Assembly (NCBI RefSeq): GCF_043641665.1
Contig: NC_092192.1
Span: 22,540,978-22,604,977, forward strand
Source of the DNA: Enoplosus armatus
Taxonomy: Eukaryota; Chordata; Actinopteri; Centrarchiformes; Enoplosidae
DNA length: 64,000 nucleotides
Direction of reading: 5' to 3'
A program made the translations under genes and the position numbers. The notes under the pieces are model-generated. The model did not search any database. It was not told the origin of the DNA and saw only the letters and a program-made list of their open reading frames with translations. Positions 44,159 to 56,280 of the stretch are shown one piece after another. The stretch's first letter is position 1. Every line of letters starts with the position of its first letter.

Positions 44159-46244
44159 ACAGTGGGAAAGGGAGGACTGGTTGTAGTATGAGAGAGAGGC
44201 TTAGTGGCTGGTTACAATGGACAGAGTGGCTGAGTGGACATATTACAGTGGAAAAGACAGGCCTGGTAACAGTGGGACAAAGAAGCTGAGTGGACTGATG
44301 ACAGTGGGGAAAAAAGGTTGAGTGGTCTGGTTACTGTGGGAGAGAGAGGACGGTTTTCACCAGGGTATGGAGGCAGATTGGAGTGGTTACAGTGGGACAA
44401 AGAGGCTGAATGGAGTGGTTATAGTGGGACAGAGAGGACTGGATACAGTTAGACAAAGAGGCAGAGTGAACTGGTTACAGTAGGATAGAAAGGACTGGTT
44501 ACAGTGGGACAGAGCGGAAGATTTACAGTGGGATTGAGACAACTGGGTGCAGTTAGACAAAGAGGCTGAGTGGACTGTACAGTGGGACAGAAAGGACTGG
44601 TTACAGTCAGACGGGGAGGCAGAGTGCACAGGTTGCAGTGAGATACAGAGAACTGGTTACCGTGTGACATGGGGGCTGAATGGACTGGTTACAATGGGGC
44701 AGAGAGGCTGAGAGGAATGGTTAAGGTGAGAAGGATGGGACTGGTTGCAATGGGAGAGAGTGGAAGGGTTACAGTGGTACAGAGAAGACTGGTTACAGTG
44801 GTGCAGAGGGGCTGGGTGGACTGGTTACAGTGGGACAGAGTGGCAGATTGCAGTGGTTACAGTGGGGAAAAAGGCAGATTGGAGTGATTACCGTGGTACA
44901 GAGTGGCAGAGATGACTGGTTACAGTTGGACAGAGTGGCTGAGAGGACTGGTTACAGTGAGAGAAAGAGTGTGAGTGCACTGGTTACAGCGGGATAGAGA
45001 CGACTGATTACAATGGGAAAGAAGAGCTGGGTGGACTGGTTACAGTGGGTCAGAGAGGCTGAGTGCACTGGTTAAAGTAGGAAAGAGTGGGACAGAGAGG
45101 ATGAGTTGAATGGTTACACTCGGAAGGAGTGGAAGGGTTACAGTGGGATAGAGAGGACTGGGTAGAGTGAGACAAAGAGGCTGAGTGGACTGGTTACAGT
45201 GGGAGACAAAGGCTGAGTTGTCTGGTTAAAGTAGGAAAAAGAGCAGTGGATAGAGTGGGACAGGGAGGATTAGTGTACTGGTTACAGTGGTAGAGAGAGG
45301 CTTAGTGCTGTGGTTGCAGTGTGAAAGGGAGGCTGAGTGGACTGGTTACAATGGGACAGAGAGGACTGGGTACAGAGAGAAAAAGAGGCTGAGAGGACTG
45401 GTTATAGTCGGAAAGAAAGGACTTTTTACAGTGGAACAGAGAAGCTGAGTGGACTGGGACTCGTTACAGTGGGATAGAGGGGAATAGATACAGAGGGACA
45501 GAGCGGCTGAGTGGTCTGGTTACAGTGGGACAAAATGGAATCACCAGAGAGGACTGTTTACAGTGGGAGAGATGGGTTGAGTGAACTTGCTACAGTGGGA
45601 AAGAGTGGATTGGTTACAGTGGGAAAGAGAGGCTGGGTGGACTGAGTACAGTTGGAAAGAAAGGTCTGGTAGCAGTGGAAGAGAGAGGCTAAGTCCACTG
45701 GTCACAGTGGGACAGTTCGGCCAATATGATTGGTTAAAGTGGGAGAAAGAGGACTGGTTACAATGGGATAGAGTGGCTGATTGGACTGGTTAAAGTGGGA
45801 GACAGAGGCTGAGAGCACAGGTTAAAATGGGACAGAGTGGAATGGTTACAGTAGCATAGAAGGGACTGGTTACAGTGGAATAGAGAGGATTAGTGGACTG
45901 GTTACAGTGGGACAGAGACGCTGAGAGGACTGGTTACAGTGTGATAGAGTGGCTGAGTGGACTTGTTGCAGTGGAACAGAGAGGACTGGACAGAGTGGGA
46001 CGGGGGGATTAGTGTACTGGTTATAGTAGGAAAGAGAGTACTGTTTACACCAGGACAAAGAGGCAGATTGGAGTGGTTGCAGTGGGAAAGAGAGGCTGAG
46101 TGGAATGGTTAGAGTGGGACAGAGTGGAAGCGTTTAAGTGGGATAGAGAGGACTGGTTACAGTGGGACAGAAGGGCTGGGAAGACTGCTTACAGAGACGC
46201 AGAGAAGCTGAGTGAACTGGTTACAGAGGGACAGAGAGGACTGG

Positions 46245-47155
46245 TTATCAGAATCAGAAATACTTTATTGATCCCCGGGGGGGAAATTGTACAGTACCGG
46301 TGCTCCCATTCAAGAGTAAAAAGTGGCATAATTTAGAACTAAAAGTATATCCAAAATATAAAAATTTGTCTTTGTCACGTTGAGCTGCAGGTGGTTCTGC
46401 TCGCACCATGTGGCAAAGTTGTCCACAGCAGCCCTGTACTCCTCCTCATCACCCTCGCTGATACATCCAACTATTGCTGAGTCGTCAGAAACCTTCTGAA
46501 GATGGCAGGTCTCTGTGCAGTAGCTGAAGTCCGTGGTGTAGATGGTGAAGAGGAAGGGAGAGAGGACAGTCCCCTGTGGGGCCCCGGTGTTGCTGACCAC
46601 TCTGTCTGACACACAGTGTTGTAAGCGCACATACTGTGGTCTGCCAGTCAGGTAGTTGACAATCCAGGACACGAGGGGGGAGCATCCACCTGCATCTCCG
46701 TCAGCTTCTCACCCAGTAGTGCCGGACGGAAGGTGTTGAACGCACTGGAGAAGTCAAAAAACATGACTCTCACAGCGCTCGCCGGCTTATCCAGGTGGGT
46801 GTAGACACGGTTGAGCAGGTAGATGATGGCATCCTCAACTCCAAGTCGGGGCTGATAGGTGAACTGAAGGGGGTCCAAGTGTGGCTTGACCAAGGGCCGG
46901 AGCTGTGCCACGGGTCTGTTGTCCTTGGAGCCACTGGGACGCGGCGTCTTCGGCACAGGAACGAGGCGCGGGGGACCCTCTGAAGACTCAGGTTCATGTT
47001 GAAGACATGGTGAAGTACTCCACATAGCTGGGGGGGGGGGGGGGCACAGGCATTAAGCAACCTGGGGCTGACACCATCAGGGCCTGCAGCCTTGCTTGAG
47101 TGGAGTCTCATCAGCTGTCTCCCAACATGGTCAGCAGTGAAGCACACTGTAGAGG
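46245..47155 (-). mobile_element. Rex1-like LINE, RT core and 3' end
   Basis: Reverse strand. RT pieces: VPVPKTPRPSGSKDNRPVAQ and FTYQPRLGVEDAIIYLLNRV, motif A FFDFSSAFNTF (46648-47025); then SWIVNYLTGRPQYVRLQHC, motif B GAPQGTVLSPFLFTIYTTDF, and VSDDSAIVG in place of the [FY]xDD box (46372-46672). A deletion joins the RT directly to the 3' UTR, removing the C-terminus. The tail is 'tcagaatcagaaatactttattgatcccc' in reverse. It is 5'-truncated near 47155 and one frameshift separates the two RT frames. It closes the right side of the minisatellite array. Confidence 0.9.
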
Positions 47156-49933
47156 TGACCGAACATACAAACAAAGCTTGTTTTACAAATGTCCTACAAT
47201 TCACTCACAAACACAGTGTGGTTTTCAAATACAAAACACCGTTGACAAAGCAATGCATTTTATTTTGCAAATAGTAAATAGTATGTTTGTTTAGCCTGAG
47301 CAACATGGGCATTTGTATAGTCAAATGGGGAAGTTTAATTTAATGGCAGGAAAACATTTGGTTTCAGCCATGCTTCACATAAACCAATCATTTCCAGGGT
47401 ATGTTCAAGAGTCAGATAATTTATCAGTAAGGCTTTTTCGGAAAAAGAACTGCTGAACATTTAACAAATATTCAGATCCAGTGATTATCGGACTCTTTTC
47501 TCAAGCTCTCTGTTTCCTCATTAAGGACAGGGCAGAGATGATAGGGATTACACCTTCATCATGCATAAAGTGACATGTACCATGCTCCATTTTTGACCAA
47601 TAACCCTCAACTTTTGGTCTAAATCCTGCCTTTTGATCCTTTAGAAACTGAAGTCCAGACACTGAGGATGTTGTGTGCATGCGATTTTCAAAGGATGCTG
47701 GTCCACTAAAGCCATGTTGCAAAAATAGCAAACACATTCCTCACAACATGGCTCAAGGATTATCACATTTTATTCAGTAGACGTGTATGTGAAAGAGAAT
47801 GGTTTTTTTTTTATGGTCTCTTTCATGGTGGAGAAACAAAATCAGGGACAGGAGTAGACTGAGTGGTCTCAACAGGTTCCATACTCTGCTTTCATCCAAT
47901 CAAGGCCTACGACATGGCACATCATGCATGATGAAAGCTGTACCTCTCTGTACTTAAGTCCTACCTAAGTTGTGCTGATCAGACCTCATACATTTTATTT
48001 ATAGGACAGCTCCATTAACCATGACGCTACCCTGCTACAAATTTAGATAGAAGTTTTCAGGTTTTTGCAGTCTGGGACAATTATCTCTGGCAATAATCAT
48101 TCTGAAGGCTGCCACAAATTTGCATATGAAAGTCTAACACTTGTGGCTATATTGCTGCAGATTCTGGGAGTTTTGCCAAACTTTATCACTGTGGTTTAAT
48201 AAAAAAGAAGTTAACCAATAATAGAAGTGCACAGAATGAAGTGGTCTGCTGCTGTGCTCAAGGTGGCAGTTCCCAGAGTGCTCTGTTTACTCCAGGGGTC
48301 CTGGAGGGCATTCCAGCAGAATGGCACATAACTACCTTCCTTTTTATTAAAATGAGGGGATGTACACAGACATATGTCTCACTGTCTTGTTTTTCAAGTT
48401 AGTTTAAAAATCACCCCCAACCCTTTAAGATCACATCCCCAGTCATATTGTGCACCTACCTAACAATATATGAAAAATAACAAAAAAATCTATTTGTTTC
48501 TATTCTCATTCTCATGTTTTCTTCCTGTAAAACCAAATATGACATGTGCTAACCAACCAATTTCAACCAATAATATCACGACATCCACCCATCCATCAAC
48601 CTTCAAGTGTTTAGCGGTATAGAGCTAACATTCATTAGTTAGCTAGCTAGCCAGCATCAGCACGGTATGATGGTGATGATACGCCCACTTTTCAACGTTC
48701 AAATCAAATTCCTCCCAACGTTATGTCCCGCCCGCCTCTCCTGTTTCACTTGGAAATACCTCACGAAATGGAAGCCAGATAGGCACATATAGGCACCTGG
48801 CCGACCAGTAGAAGTTGGTAGCGCAACAGCATGAACATGATTCCTGACTGGCTTCCCAACTGCCAACAATGCCAGTTGTGTTTACTGGAGCACCGGTCCA
48901 AGCTGGAACCTCCACTATCAAGGATTAAATTCTGGGCTCAGCGGTGGTGGGTGAGTGATTTTTCTCCTGTGCTACACAAATGCCCATCCAACATTTTCTG
49001 CACGCGAGTCCTTTACAGTGCTTTGCAAATCCCATGTTTTCACTTCTGAGTGGAAACTACGCTTTCATTAAAAGTGATGGAAATGTATCAAAGAAAAAAA
49101 CCCAAAATGTTTTCGCTGTGACCTAAAGTTAAATGATATATGTTACTAATTCCCCAGCCCCATTGATGACTGTCTCATCCACTGTGTGGGAGATGCTTTG
49201 CATTGAAAAGACTAGGGAAGCAGCTGTGCGACCGAGGCGAAGAAAGAGTAAAGTCAAACATTTGCCAACCGACCAGTCTTCAACCATAATGTATGAAAAC
49301 ACTTCTGATGAAACACAAATCTCATCTTTTATATATTCCTCGCCTGACTCTGGGGTGCCAATTCAATCATTATTGCTCCCTGTGGCTGAAGGGCAGAAAA
49401 CATGAGAACTACTATTGCAGGGAACCGCTGTTGTAGATGCTGCTGTTTTATTCAATTTTAAATTGCATATATTTTACCCTCAGCTGCCACAAGGAGCAGC
49501 AATGAGACAATTCCACATTCAAATCAACTTGGACAAGCAACACAAAGGTGCTTATGCTTTATTGGAAGTGTTTACAAACAGTGCGTTTTAGGTTTTCCAG
49601 TAGAAAACACTTTAAGGATGAAGACTAACTGGTTAGTTTGGCAAATGTACGTATGGTTTACTTCCTCACCTCTGATAAAGAGCCTCTCCATGGGAAACAT
49701 CTGACACTGCCACCCAGTGGACGGGATGGGGCGGCAAGGGGCGGCAAGGGGCGGCAAATTCTTCAACATTGAGTCACGAGCTAAGAACCAAAGTAGAAAA
49801 ATGGGTCGTTTTTAGCGCAAGAATACATAACACCCCTGTGGCAGAGAATTTCAACCAGGTTTTAAAATGAATCACACATCAACTCCATTGACTTTACTCA
49901 AAATAGCAGCAGTGAGAATTCAAGGGAGTCTCA

Positions 49934-49968
<35 letters not shown>

Positions 49969-50339
49969 GTCACCTCATTATGTTCCGGCAGTGTTTCTAT
50001 TCTAACACATTTATGAGCTTCAACCGAATATTGCAGTCCAAACTGTCATAACTTTGCTTCGAAATCCCTCATTAAAGCCCATTCAAGGCATGTCAGACAA
50101 CACCAAAAATCACATGAAGGGATTTCCAGAAAATTGCCCCAATCCCAGATCACCTTTTTGCATTAATTAGGAGGCTGCTATTTACTTAAGCCTTTATTGA
50201 GCGTCAATCCTGCATCATCTGTTTTAATCTGCGCTAGTTATGTCAGAGGGTAGAGAAAAGAAAGCAGGGTTGAGGATTCAAAGCAGCCCCAAAAAAAAAA
50301 AAAAGAAAAAAGAAAAAAAAAAAAAAAACAGAGCTAGGA
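47156..50339. other. Noncoding stretch with simple repeats
   Basis: No confirmed gene. It includes a triple 10-bp repeat 'ggggcggcaa' at about 49727-49757 and a (CA)n microsatellite. A frame at 49133-49405 with a basic cluster (RPRRRKSKVKH), preceded by 'ctaattccccag', could be a relic exon but is unsupported by any family match. Confidence 0.45.
49935..49966. repeat. (CA)n microsatellite
   Basis: About sixteen CA units. Confidence 0.95.
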
Positions 50340-50752
50340 CTGTTCACGGGTTATCGACTGAAGCTTCAGCCAATGGCAGCTGAGCAGAGACTGCCCTCCC
50401 TCTCCTCCCCCCCCCCCCCCAATCTTGCAGAGTGCTGGTCCCTCTGTGTGCTGTAGTACGTGGAAGAGAGGGAGAGCGAATACTGCGCGAGGAGCCAGCC
50501 TCTGTTGTGTGTGTGTGCCGCCAACTACTACTTGCGCTGGATTTAGAGCATCTTCAGTACAACCAGCAAGTGGGGATAAAAAAGCTCTCCAAACTGACAT
50601 TCAGGAACATAACGCAGACAAAAAGAAACCAAAAAAAAAAGGAAAGAAGAAGGAGCAAAGTGGGCAGCTCTCTGAAGCCCTGTTGTGGGAAGATACAAAA
50701 AGAGCGTCTGTAAAACAAACCAGCAGATCAGGTTCAGCACTGCTAAGGAAGC
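50340..50752 (+). promoter_or_regulatory. Probable promoter and 5' UTR of the IgLON-like exon
   Basis: After a poly-A tract the base composition turns GC-richer. A CCAAT box lies at 50370-50374 and an E-box CAGCTG at 50377-50382, followed by a pyrimidine-rich initiator-like stretch (50393-50420). From about 50440 a purine-rich leader leads to the ATG at 50753, with no upstream ATG in a good context close to it. The start site cannot be fixed from sequence. Confidence 0.45.
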
Positions 50753-50813
50753 ATGTATAATTCGGTGTGTTTCATCATCCTGTCTTGGGTGTTTGCTGTG
50801 ATTGTGTTCCCAG
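50753..50813 (+). CDS. First coding exon, signal peptide, IgLON-like (ntm/opcml type)
   Basis: The ATG at 50753 opens MYNSVCFIILSWVFAVIVFP plus one base of a Gly codon, then the consensus donor CAG|GTAAGA (50814). This is a signal peptide: polar start, 15-residue hydrophobic core, small residues at the end. The phase-1 junction directly after '..FPG' matches the short alternative first exon (1b) of IgLON adhesion molecules. Human OPCML and NTM isoforms of this type also start MY/MH-x and end in F/IPG or FQG before VPVRSGD. These proteins are GPI-anchored, with three Ig domains, on neuronal surfaces. Identity to the mammalian exon is only about a third over 21 residues, so another surface protein is possible. 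The next exon is not in the window, as expected for the very long first introns of IgLON genes. Confidence 0.5.
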
Positions 50814-50815
50814 GT

Positions 50816-53324
50816 AAGACTTCTTACTATTACCCCCCTGTCTCTGTTCTCTGTATGTCTCTGTTTACATCCTTCTGTCTTCTCCTTGTTAATACAGAGT
50901 GGTGCACTGTTGAGACACAGCCTTGCACTTGCTCTTTCTTTCTTATGCTCTCTGTCTACAAACGAGCAGTGCAACCCTGTGAGGCTTGTTGGGACATCCA
51001 CAGATGATTTTAGGTTTCTGTGTTGGTTCAGTCCTGTCAAGCATTGCTCTGTACGGAAGGAGAAAAAGTTCCCTCCACCTCTCACACTTGTCAGTCTTTG
51101 GGAAGATGACATTAAGCCCTAATGTCAAATATTTCCTGCAGGGATGACTAAATCACTCTTTAGTTTGAGGGAATTAAAAATTCAGAGACAGCTACAGCAT
51201 CTTCGATTTCTCTAAAGCTCAGGGTCGTCAATAAAAGAACTATTTGTTTGGCATCCATGCAAAGCTCTATTTTTACTGGCCGTCATTTGACAGAACTATT
51301 GATCAGTTAATCTCAACAATGTATGCACATGTCGATAATATTGAAGGATTATGTCCATGATGAAGTAGTATTGATCAGTGGAGCGCAGAAGCTTTTTCTT
51401 TTTTTTTTGCTTTGTGTATTGGTGCGTGTATATAATGCCAGCATTGCCCTTTCACCTTTAGTCTCAGTATCCTCACATAGAGGAGAAGATACTCCTGACA
51501 GGGAAACCTGGACCTGGCTACGATGAGCAAAAACAGCTCCCCTGTGGCGTCACGGGGGAGCCCGGTGTCCTGAAATTATGTTAAATGAGCCTGACGTCTG
51601 AAAATGCAAATATGTGCCCAAAGCACCTGAAGTGAAGGAAATGTGTTTTCTCCCCTCAAAGGGATTTTGTGGGGGGGAGATTATGTGAAGGGATCTGACA
51701 GGGAACTAATGTGATGCATGGGCATATGCATTTACCTTTCATTCTACCAACTCAGGTTCCAAGGGAGCTTTAAGCCTTTCTTTAACCTTAAACCATTAGT
51801 GCGCGTGACGTGAACGGGTTAAAGACGCCAATTCATTGCCAACATGGAATTTAATTTGTGTGGGAGAAACATGAAAGACATTGCGTCTCGCTTACAGAGT
51901 TTGAACTATCAGAAAACAACCGTGTTCCACAGGGTTGGATGCTTTCCACATTGGCTGCACTACGTCTGCGGCAGTCGTTGTGGCGAACACAAATGGCCGA
52001 GCAGTCTCAGGCCGGATGGAGTACGACAGGTTGGCACTGGTGCCGGATAGTTGTTGCAGCGCCGATGAATTTGGCGGAGGTTGCATTATAGTTACATCAG
52101 ACAAAGTTCAATGTCTTTCTTCGCCTTGTCCATCGATCTCACATTACTGCCACGTCTCCATCAGACAGCTGTGGCGTTACTGAGCCTGTGGAGGGCACTT
52201 ACCACCCTGTGAGGGTGGCGAACGTAGGAGGTGTGCTCACTCAGGTGAACATGGAGGTCGTGCACAGTCACATGCAGTGTTAGGGGTTGTTACTGGGAAA
52301 CAAAGTCACTTTTTTTTTTTCTCAGAAGTTACTCTCCTTATCACTCCTTCAGGCAAGTCATTAGCGACACTGCTCTTCTTGTTTTTGCCTTGTAGCCAAT
52401 AATAATTGCATGGGGCATGCTCTCTGGCTGTATTGTTGCCTCGTTGTTGACATTATTAATGACCGACAGCAAACGCCCGTCACACGTGCTCAAACCGTTT
52501 AATACGAAACCCTCATCAAATTCACAATAGACGCCACGATCAAAAGCAATTTGGCAAATCATGGGCCCTTGCGAGGCAAACAGTATTATAAGCTTAATTG
52601 AACGTAAGGGCAATTGTAAATGTACCGTAGGTTGGCTGTAACTCAAAGGGAATTAGCATGAAACAGAATATCAACAAAAATGGACGAATGCAAAAACAGA
52701 GAAGTGACAATTTGGAGCCCCTCAGCTGGGTATGAACTATCTTGATATGACATCAGCTCTCTCAGTTGCCTTAGTTTCATGCATTGCCCACGTTGACCTC
52801 CTATAGTATGTGCACACCTCCAACTGCACTCAACATGTTACTTGTGCAGTGTTTCCCACAGGTTGAGAATTTGGGACGGCGGGTTCAGTGATAAACTACC
52901 TATAGTCCATCTACTCTCCTAAGTTAAAATAAGAGGTGTAACGTTAACACATCGTTAAGCATCCAATACTAGAGGCGCAATGGTACACAAAACTCACAGT
53001 TTGGGTATGCTACCTCGGTTTTGGGGTCACGGGTTTGCTATGTTTTCAGGACAGCAGGAAAAACACAAAAATGCCATGTCATTTATTTTGAAAAATGTAA
53101 ACATCCAACAGTGACTCACTAGCCATCATTCTTACTGTAACAGTTAATGCACTCAAATACTGTAAATGTCGTTGTAAATGTCACGTTTGAAGTGTCTCCA
53201 CAGACAGACCCGACTAATTGTTGGCCAATAACTGCTGCGCTGCCCAAACATCCCGGATAATACCTGCGCTGTAGTGTTCCGCTGGTCTGTGTGCATGATG
53301 AAAAGAAAGTTCCATAAGCCTTGA
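50816..53324. other. Noncoding stretch, probable intron
   Basis: Follows the putative first exon. No further exon with splice context is recognised. A segment at 52850-53330 starting 'cagtgtttcccacaggttga' and containing 'cctcggttttggggtcacgg' resembles a worn hAT-type fish transposon, but the second end is not identified. Confidence 0.45.
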
Positions 53325-53399
53325 AGGAATAGTTTGACATTTTGGGAAATATTCTGGAAAATGTGTGCTTAGTTGTGTACAGTTATTTAGTTTAGTTAG

Positions 53400-53746
53400 C
53401 TAGTCCCACGATGAGGTGGAGAGTTTTTCACCGTGTCATGGGGAGACTTCTGTTAAACCGCGTCTCCGTCAACAGCAACAATATGACGTCGAAGGAGCCA
53501 TTGTTTCCAACATGGGTCTGTTGTGGTCATCAATCCTCAACGATTTGAGGAGGACGTACAGGGGATGTAGGAGGAAAAGGAGATACAAGCCGTATCTGCC
53601 TTCCATCGCGATGGGAAACGTGAAATCCCTGGCTAACAGGACATCGCTGACGCCAACGTGTCTGTGGACGGCTGTGGCGACAGGAAAGGCGGGGGATTGC
53701 TTTTCTCGCTAACAACAAGCGGTGGAATCCTGGTCATTTCACGGTT

Positions 53747-53779
<33 letters not shown>

Positions 53780-53935
53780 AGCCTGGACATTGAACTGCTT
53801 GCCACAAGCCTACTTCCTGGTTGTTTACGCTCCTGCCTTGGCCAACAGCTCATTCGCGGTTAGACTAGAGACGCAGCAACCGAACGCCTTCATCGCGATA
53901 ATGTAGTCGCGATGTTATCACGTTCCCCTGTGCTG
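53400..53935 (+). mobile_element. Rex1/CR1-like LINE endonuclease fragment
   Basis: Frames read RKRRYKPYLPSIAMGNVKSL (start of the endonuclease domain, 53570-53632), then pieces of 'VSVDGCGDRKGGGLLFSLT', and VRLETQQPNAFIAIM (53860-53903), the segment just before the GDFN block seen at 30.85 kb as LQTQHPHALLLISGDFN. A (GT)n microsatellite interrupts it. Short, shifted and dead. Confidence 0.7.
53751..53779. repeat. (GT)n microsatellite
   Basis: About fourteen GT units inside the LINE fragment. Confidence 0.95.
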
Positions 53936-53939
53936 TTGT

Positions 53940-54330
53940 CAGCTAGTTATTAGTTATTTTGCATGTTCTTTTTAAACAGGTTGTGATTTTGTGATATGCA
54001 AAAATTTTTTGCTCTAGAATGCAGTGCATTGTCCATTTTTCTCCCCCTCCTTGATTCATCCAGGGGAGGGTTTTTTTTTTTTTGCTGAGTGTGCGTGTTC
54101 TTTTTCCAGTGTTGCCCTGCTTCACATTCATACACTTTCTGTACATGCCTCCACACCTGGTAGCTGGCCAGCGCCTCTGCAGTTTCTATCTTAGACCAAC
54201 CGACTGAGCAGCCGCCTCTTACGTGCCTTGCTCAAGGGCACCTTGTCGGTAGCAGCTGATAGAAAGGAGGGTGTTAGGAGAGACAGCCACTTTGAAGTTC
54301 TGGTCATGAGGTTGTTTACAGACCTGTGCA

Positions 54331-54362
<32 letters not shown>

Positions 54363-55397
54363 AAGAGCTGACTTTGACGTAAAACAGTGCAAAGGCCTTC
54401 CTTTGACAGTGAGTTGGAGAATGCGGGCCAGGGTGTGTGTACTTGCTGAATGACTTGCTGAAACATACAACCTGCTGTTGGCTTTTGTTTATCTTTTCTT
54501 TATTGGAATTAATTGGACTGTCACTCCGATTGCACTCTGAGCCCGTGAAAGCGTCGCTTCCGCTTTCAACGTCTTGCAGGAGAACAGAGGAAAATGACCC
54601 CGTGCATTCTCGAGTTCAGACGGGTCGGGGACGTTCCACCGCGCTCATTTGCATCGGCAAATTAAGCTGTCGAAGAATATACGCGAAAAGATACCAAGTT
54701 CAGGTGTTCGAATGAATTCCATTTTTCTGGCTTGTGCAAGAAGGAATCTATCTGAAGTTAATCATTCTAAAGTGAGCCTGTCTAAACAAAAGTACTGTTA
54801 GACCTTGTCTTTCCCATTAGCCTGGGCAAAAGCGTAATTATGAGGATGCTTGATGATCCCTGAGCAGTGGCTTGCTGATGTCAGTCCAGTTTATAAGAAT
54901 TTCTGAGCACTCTTCGATACAAAATGCCTGGAAAGAATGTCACACAAAACAGCATTATCAGCTCATTTTTAGTTAATTCGGCACCAATGAGGAGCACAAT
55001 TGCTTTTTTTTTTTTTTTGGAATTTTTGCCTCAAAGCAGCTTCAACAGTGAAGCCTAAACGCCTTTAGAGTTTGGCGATCTCGCAGCTGTCAAAAAAAAA
55101 AAAAATGAAACTATTAATTATGCAGAACTAACAAAATGGTTTACGAGAAGTGCATGATACAAATAAAGGCCGCACATGCACATACACACCCACACATTCA
55201 GACCATGTTCGCGCACTTCTACAGCGTGTGGTAGTTTTATATGACATTCTGAGAGCGTCTGAAGGCAATTACAGATGAAACGACATGACAAATCAGCTGC
55301 GACTTATTTTACAGAAGAAGCATCATTTTTCAGTTCCTTATGATGTCATACAGTGATGGTGGCTTACAGTAATATGTCCTTGATGGCTGCAAAGAGC
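53940..55397. other. Noncoding stretch
   Basis: Intron-like. A (GT)n(GA)n tract lies at 54330-54367; poly-T and poly-A tracts lie at about 55005 and 55092. No exon recognised. Confidence 0.5.
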
Positions 55398-55550
55398 CCG
55401 GTTCTGTTCGAGGTCTCTTAAAAGTCCTACCTTGCCGCTGTCGCCAAGTGCTTGCTCATGGTGGGAGCTGTTGGGGCCTCTGTAAACAATATTATGAAGA
55501 GTATAGTCTAGACCTGTTCCAGAAGTGTCATGAGATGACTTTTGTTGTGA
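55398..55550 (+). mobile_element. L2-clade LINE 3' end fragment
   Basis: 'ggttctgttcgaggtctctt', 'tgctcatggtgggagctgtt', 'gtctagacctgttcc' and 'tcatgagatgacttttgttg' follow the order of the L2 3' UTR. The final 'ggcgctatataaata' part is lost. Confidence 0.85.
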
Positions 55551-56195
55551 GTTTATGTATTGGTAAGTTTGCTGCTTTTGGTCATTTCAATCTGGTTGAG
55601 CTTAAAAAACGCGAGGGCCCATGCTGCCTTCAAAATGTGAGTTAACTGAACTTGGGTTGAATAATTAAAGTTCTCTTATAAGTTTTGAAAATGTAAAACC
55701 AACAAACTGACGATATCAAGTCAATTCAGCAACTGTACATTGACAAACGCTTCAGACAGATTTGCCTTCCATTTCCATTTTTAAGAGTCAGGTCTTCATT
55801 TAACACAAAGGCATTGCAGCTGTAGCTGCTGTTGGAGCCACTTTAGGTCGGAGGAAGTGCAAAGACAACGTGCCAGGCAGCGCCCAGCGAACCCTGTTAA
55901 TTTAGTGTAAGTGTAAGGGTGGGGGGGTAGAGACTGAACTGTAGTTGACTGAATGTACTGCTGAGAGTAGTAACAATGTGGTTAGTATTGTTTTCATTAT
56001 TGTGACTTGTGTATTAAAAACACACGTCATGTCGGTTTTCCTCAAAAGAGAAGGGTCTCTGGAGAGTTTTAACTCGAGTACAATGCACTCTGGGAAGTCA
56101 AGTCAATCATCTTTCTTTTCAGAAACGTACTAAAGAGTTGAGTGAACTCTGAGCGGTACATTCATTCAACTCAAGTCAAAATACTTTCAGGTTGA

Positions 56196-56224
56196 ATTAA
56201 TTACAATTACAATTACAATTACAA

Positions 56225-56277
<53 letters not shown>
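56196..56277. repeat. (AATTAC)n and (AT)n microsatellites
   Basis: Four AATTAC units followed by about 24 AT units. Confidence 0.95.

Positions 56278-56280
<3 letters not shown>

Larger units (their letters stand above)
32151..46244. repeat. Composite array: minisatellite plus collagen-exon cassettes
   Basis: About 14 kb built from a degenerate minisatellite and four collagen cassettes (listed separately). Monomers have two lengths, about 24 bp (actggttacagtgggacaga + gagg) and about 32 bp, differing by an insert close to 'ctgagtgg'. Minisatellite blocks on the + strand: 35690-38385 'ggttacagtggg' orientation; 38575-39020 and 39437-41398 opposite; 41399-42830 and 43666-46244 original. Each minisatellite block starts right at the exon-3 donor or ends upstream of exon 1, so the minisatellite belongs to the introns of the captured gene piece. 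Interrupted by an L2 LINE, a LINE C-terminal piece and the 42.83-kb repeat. Confidence 0.9.

Noticed and set aside
35690..46244. CRISPR-like regular repeats
   Set aside because: Repeats are contiguous, degenerate and without unique spacers, in a vertebrate genome.
50543..51112. 189-codon reverse frame across the putative IgLON exon
   Set aside because: Overlaps the exon, its splice donor and a poly-A stretch on the other strand; no domain recognised.
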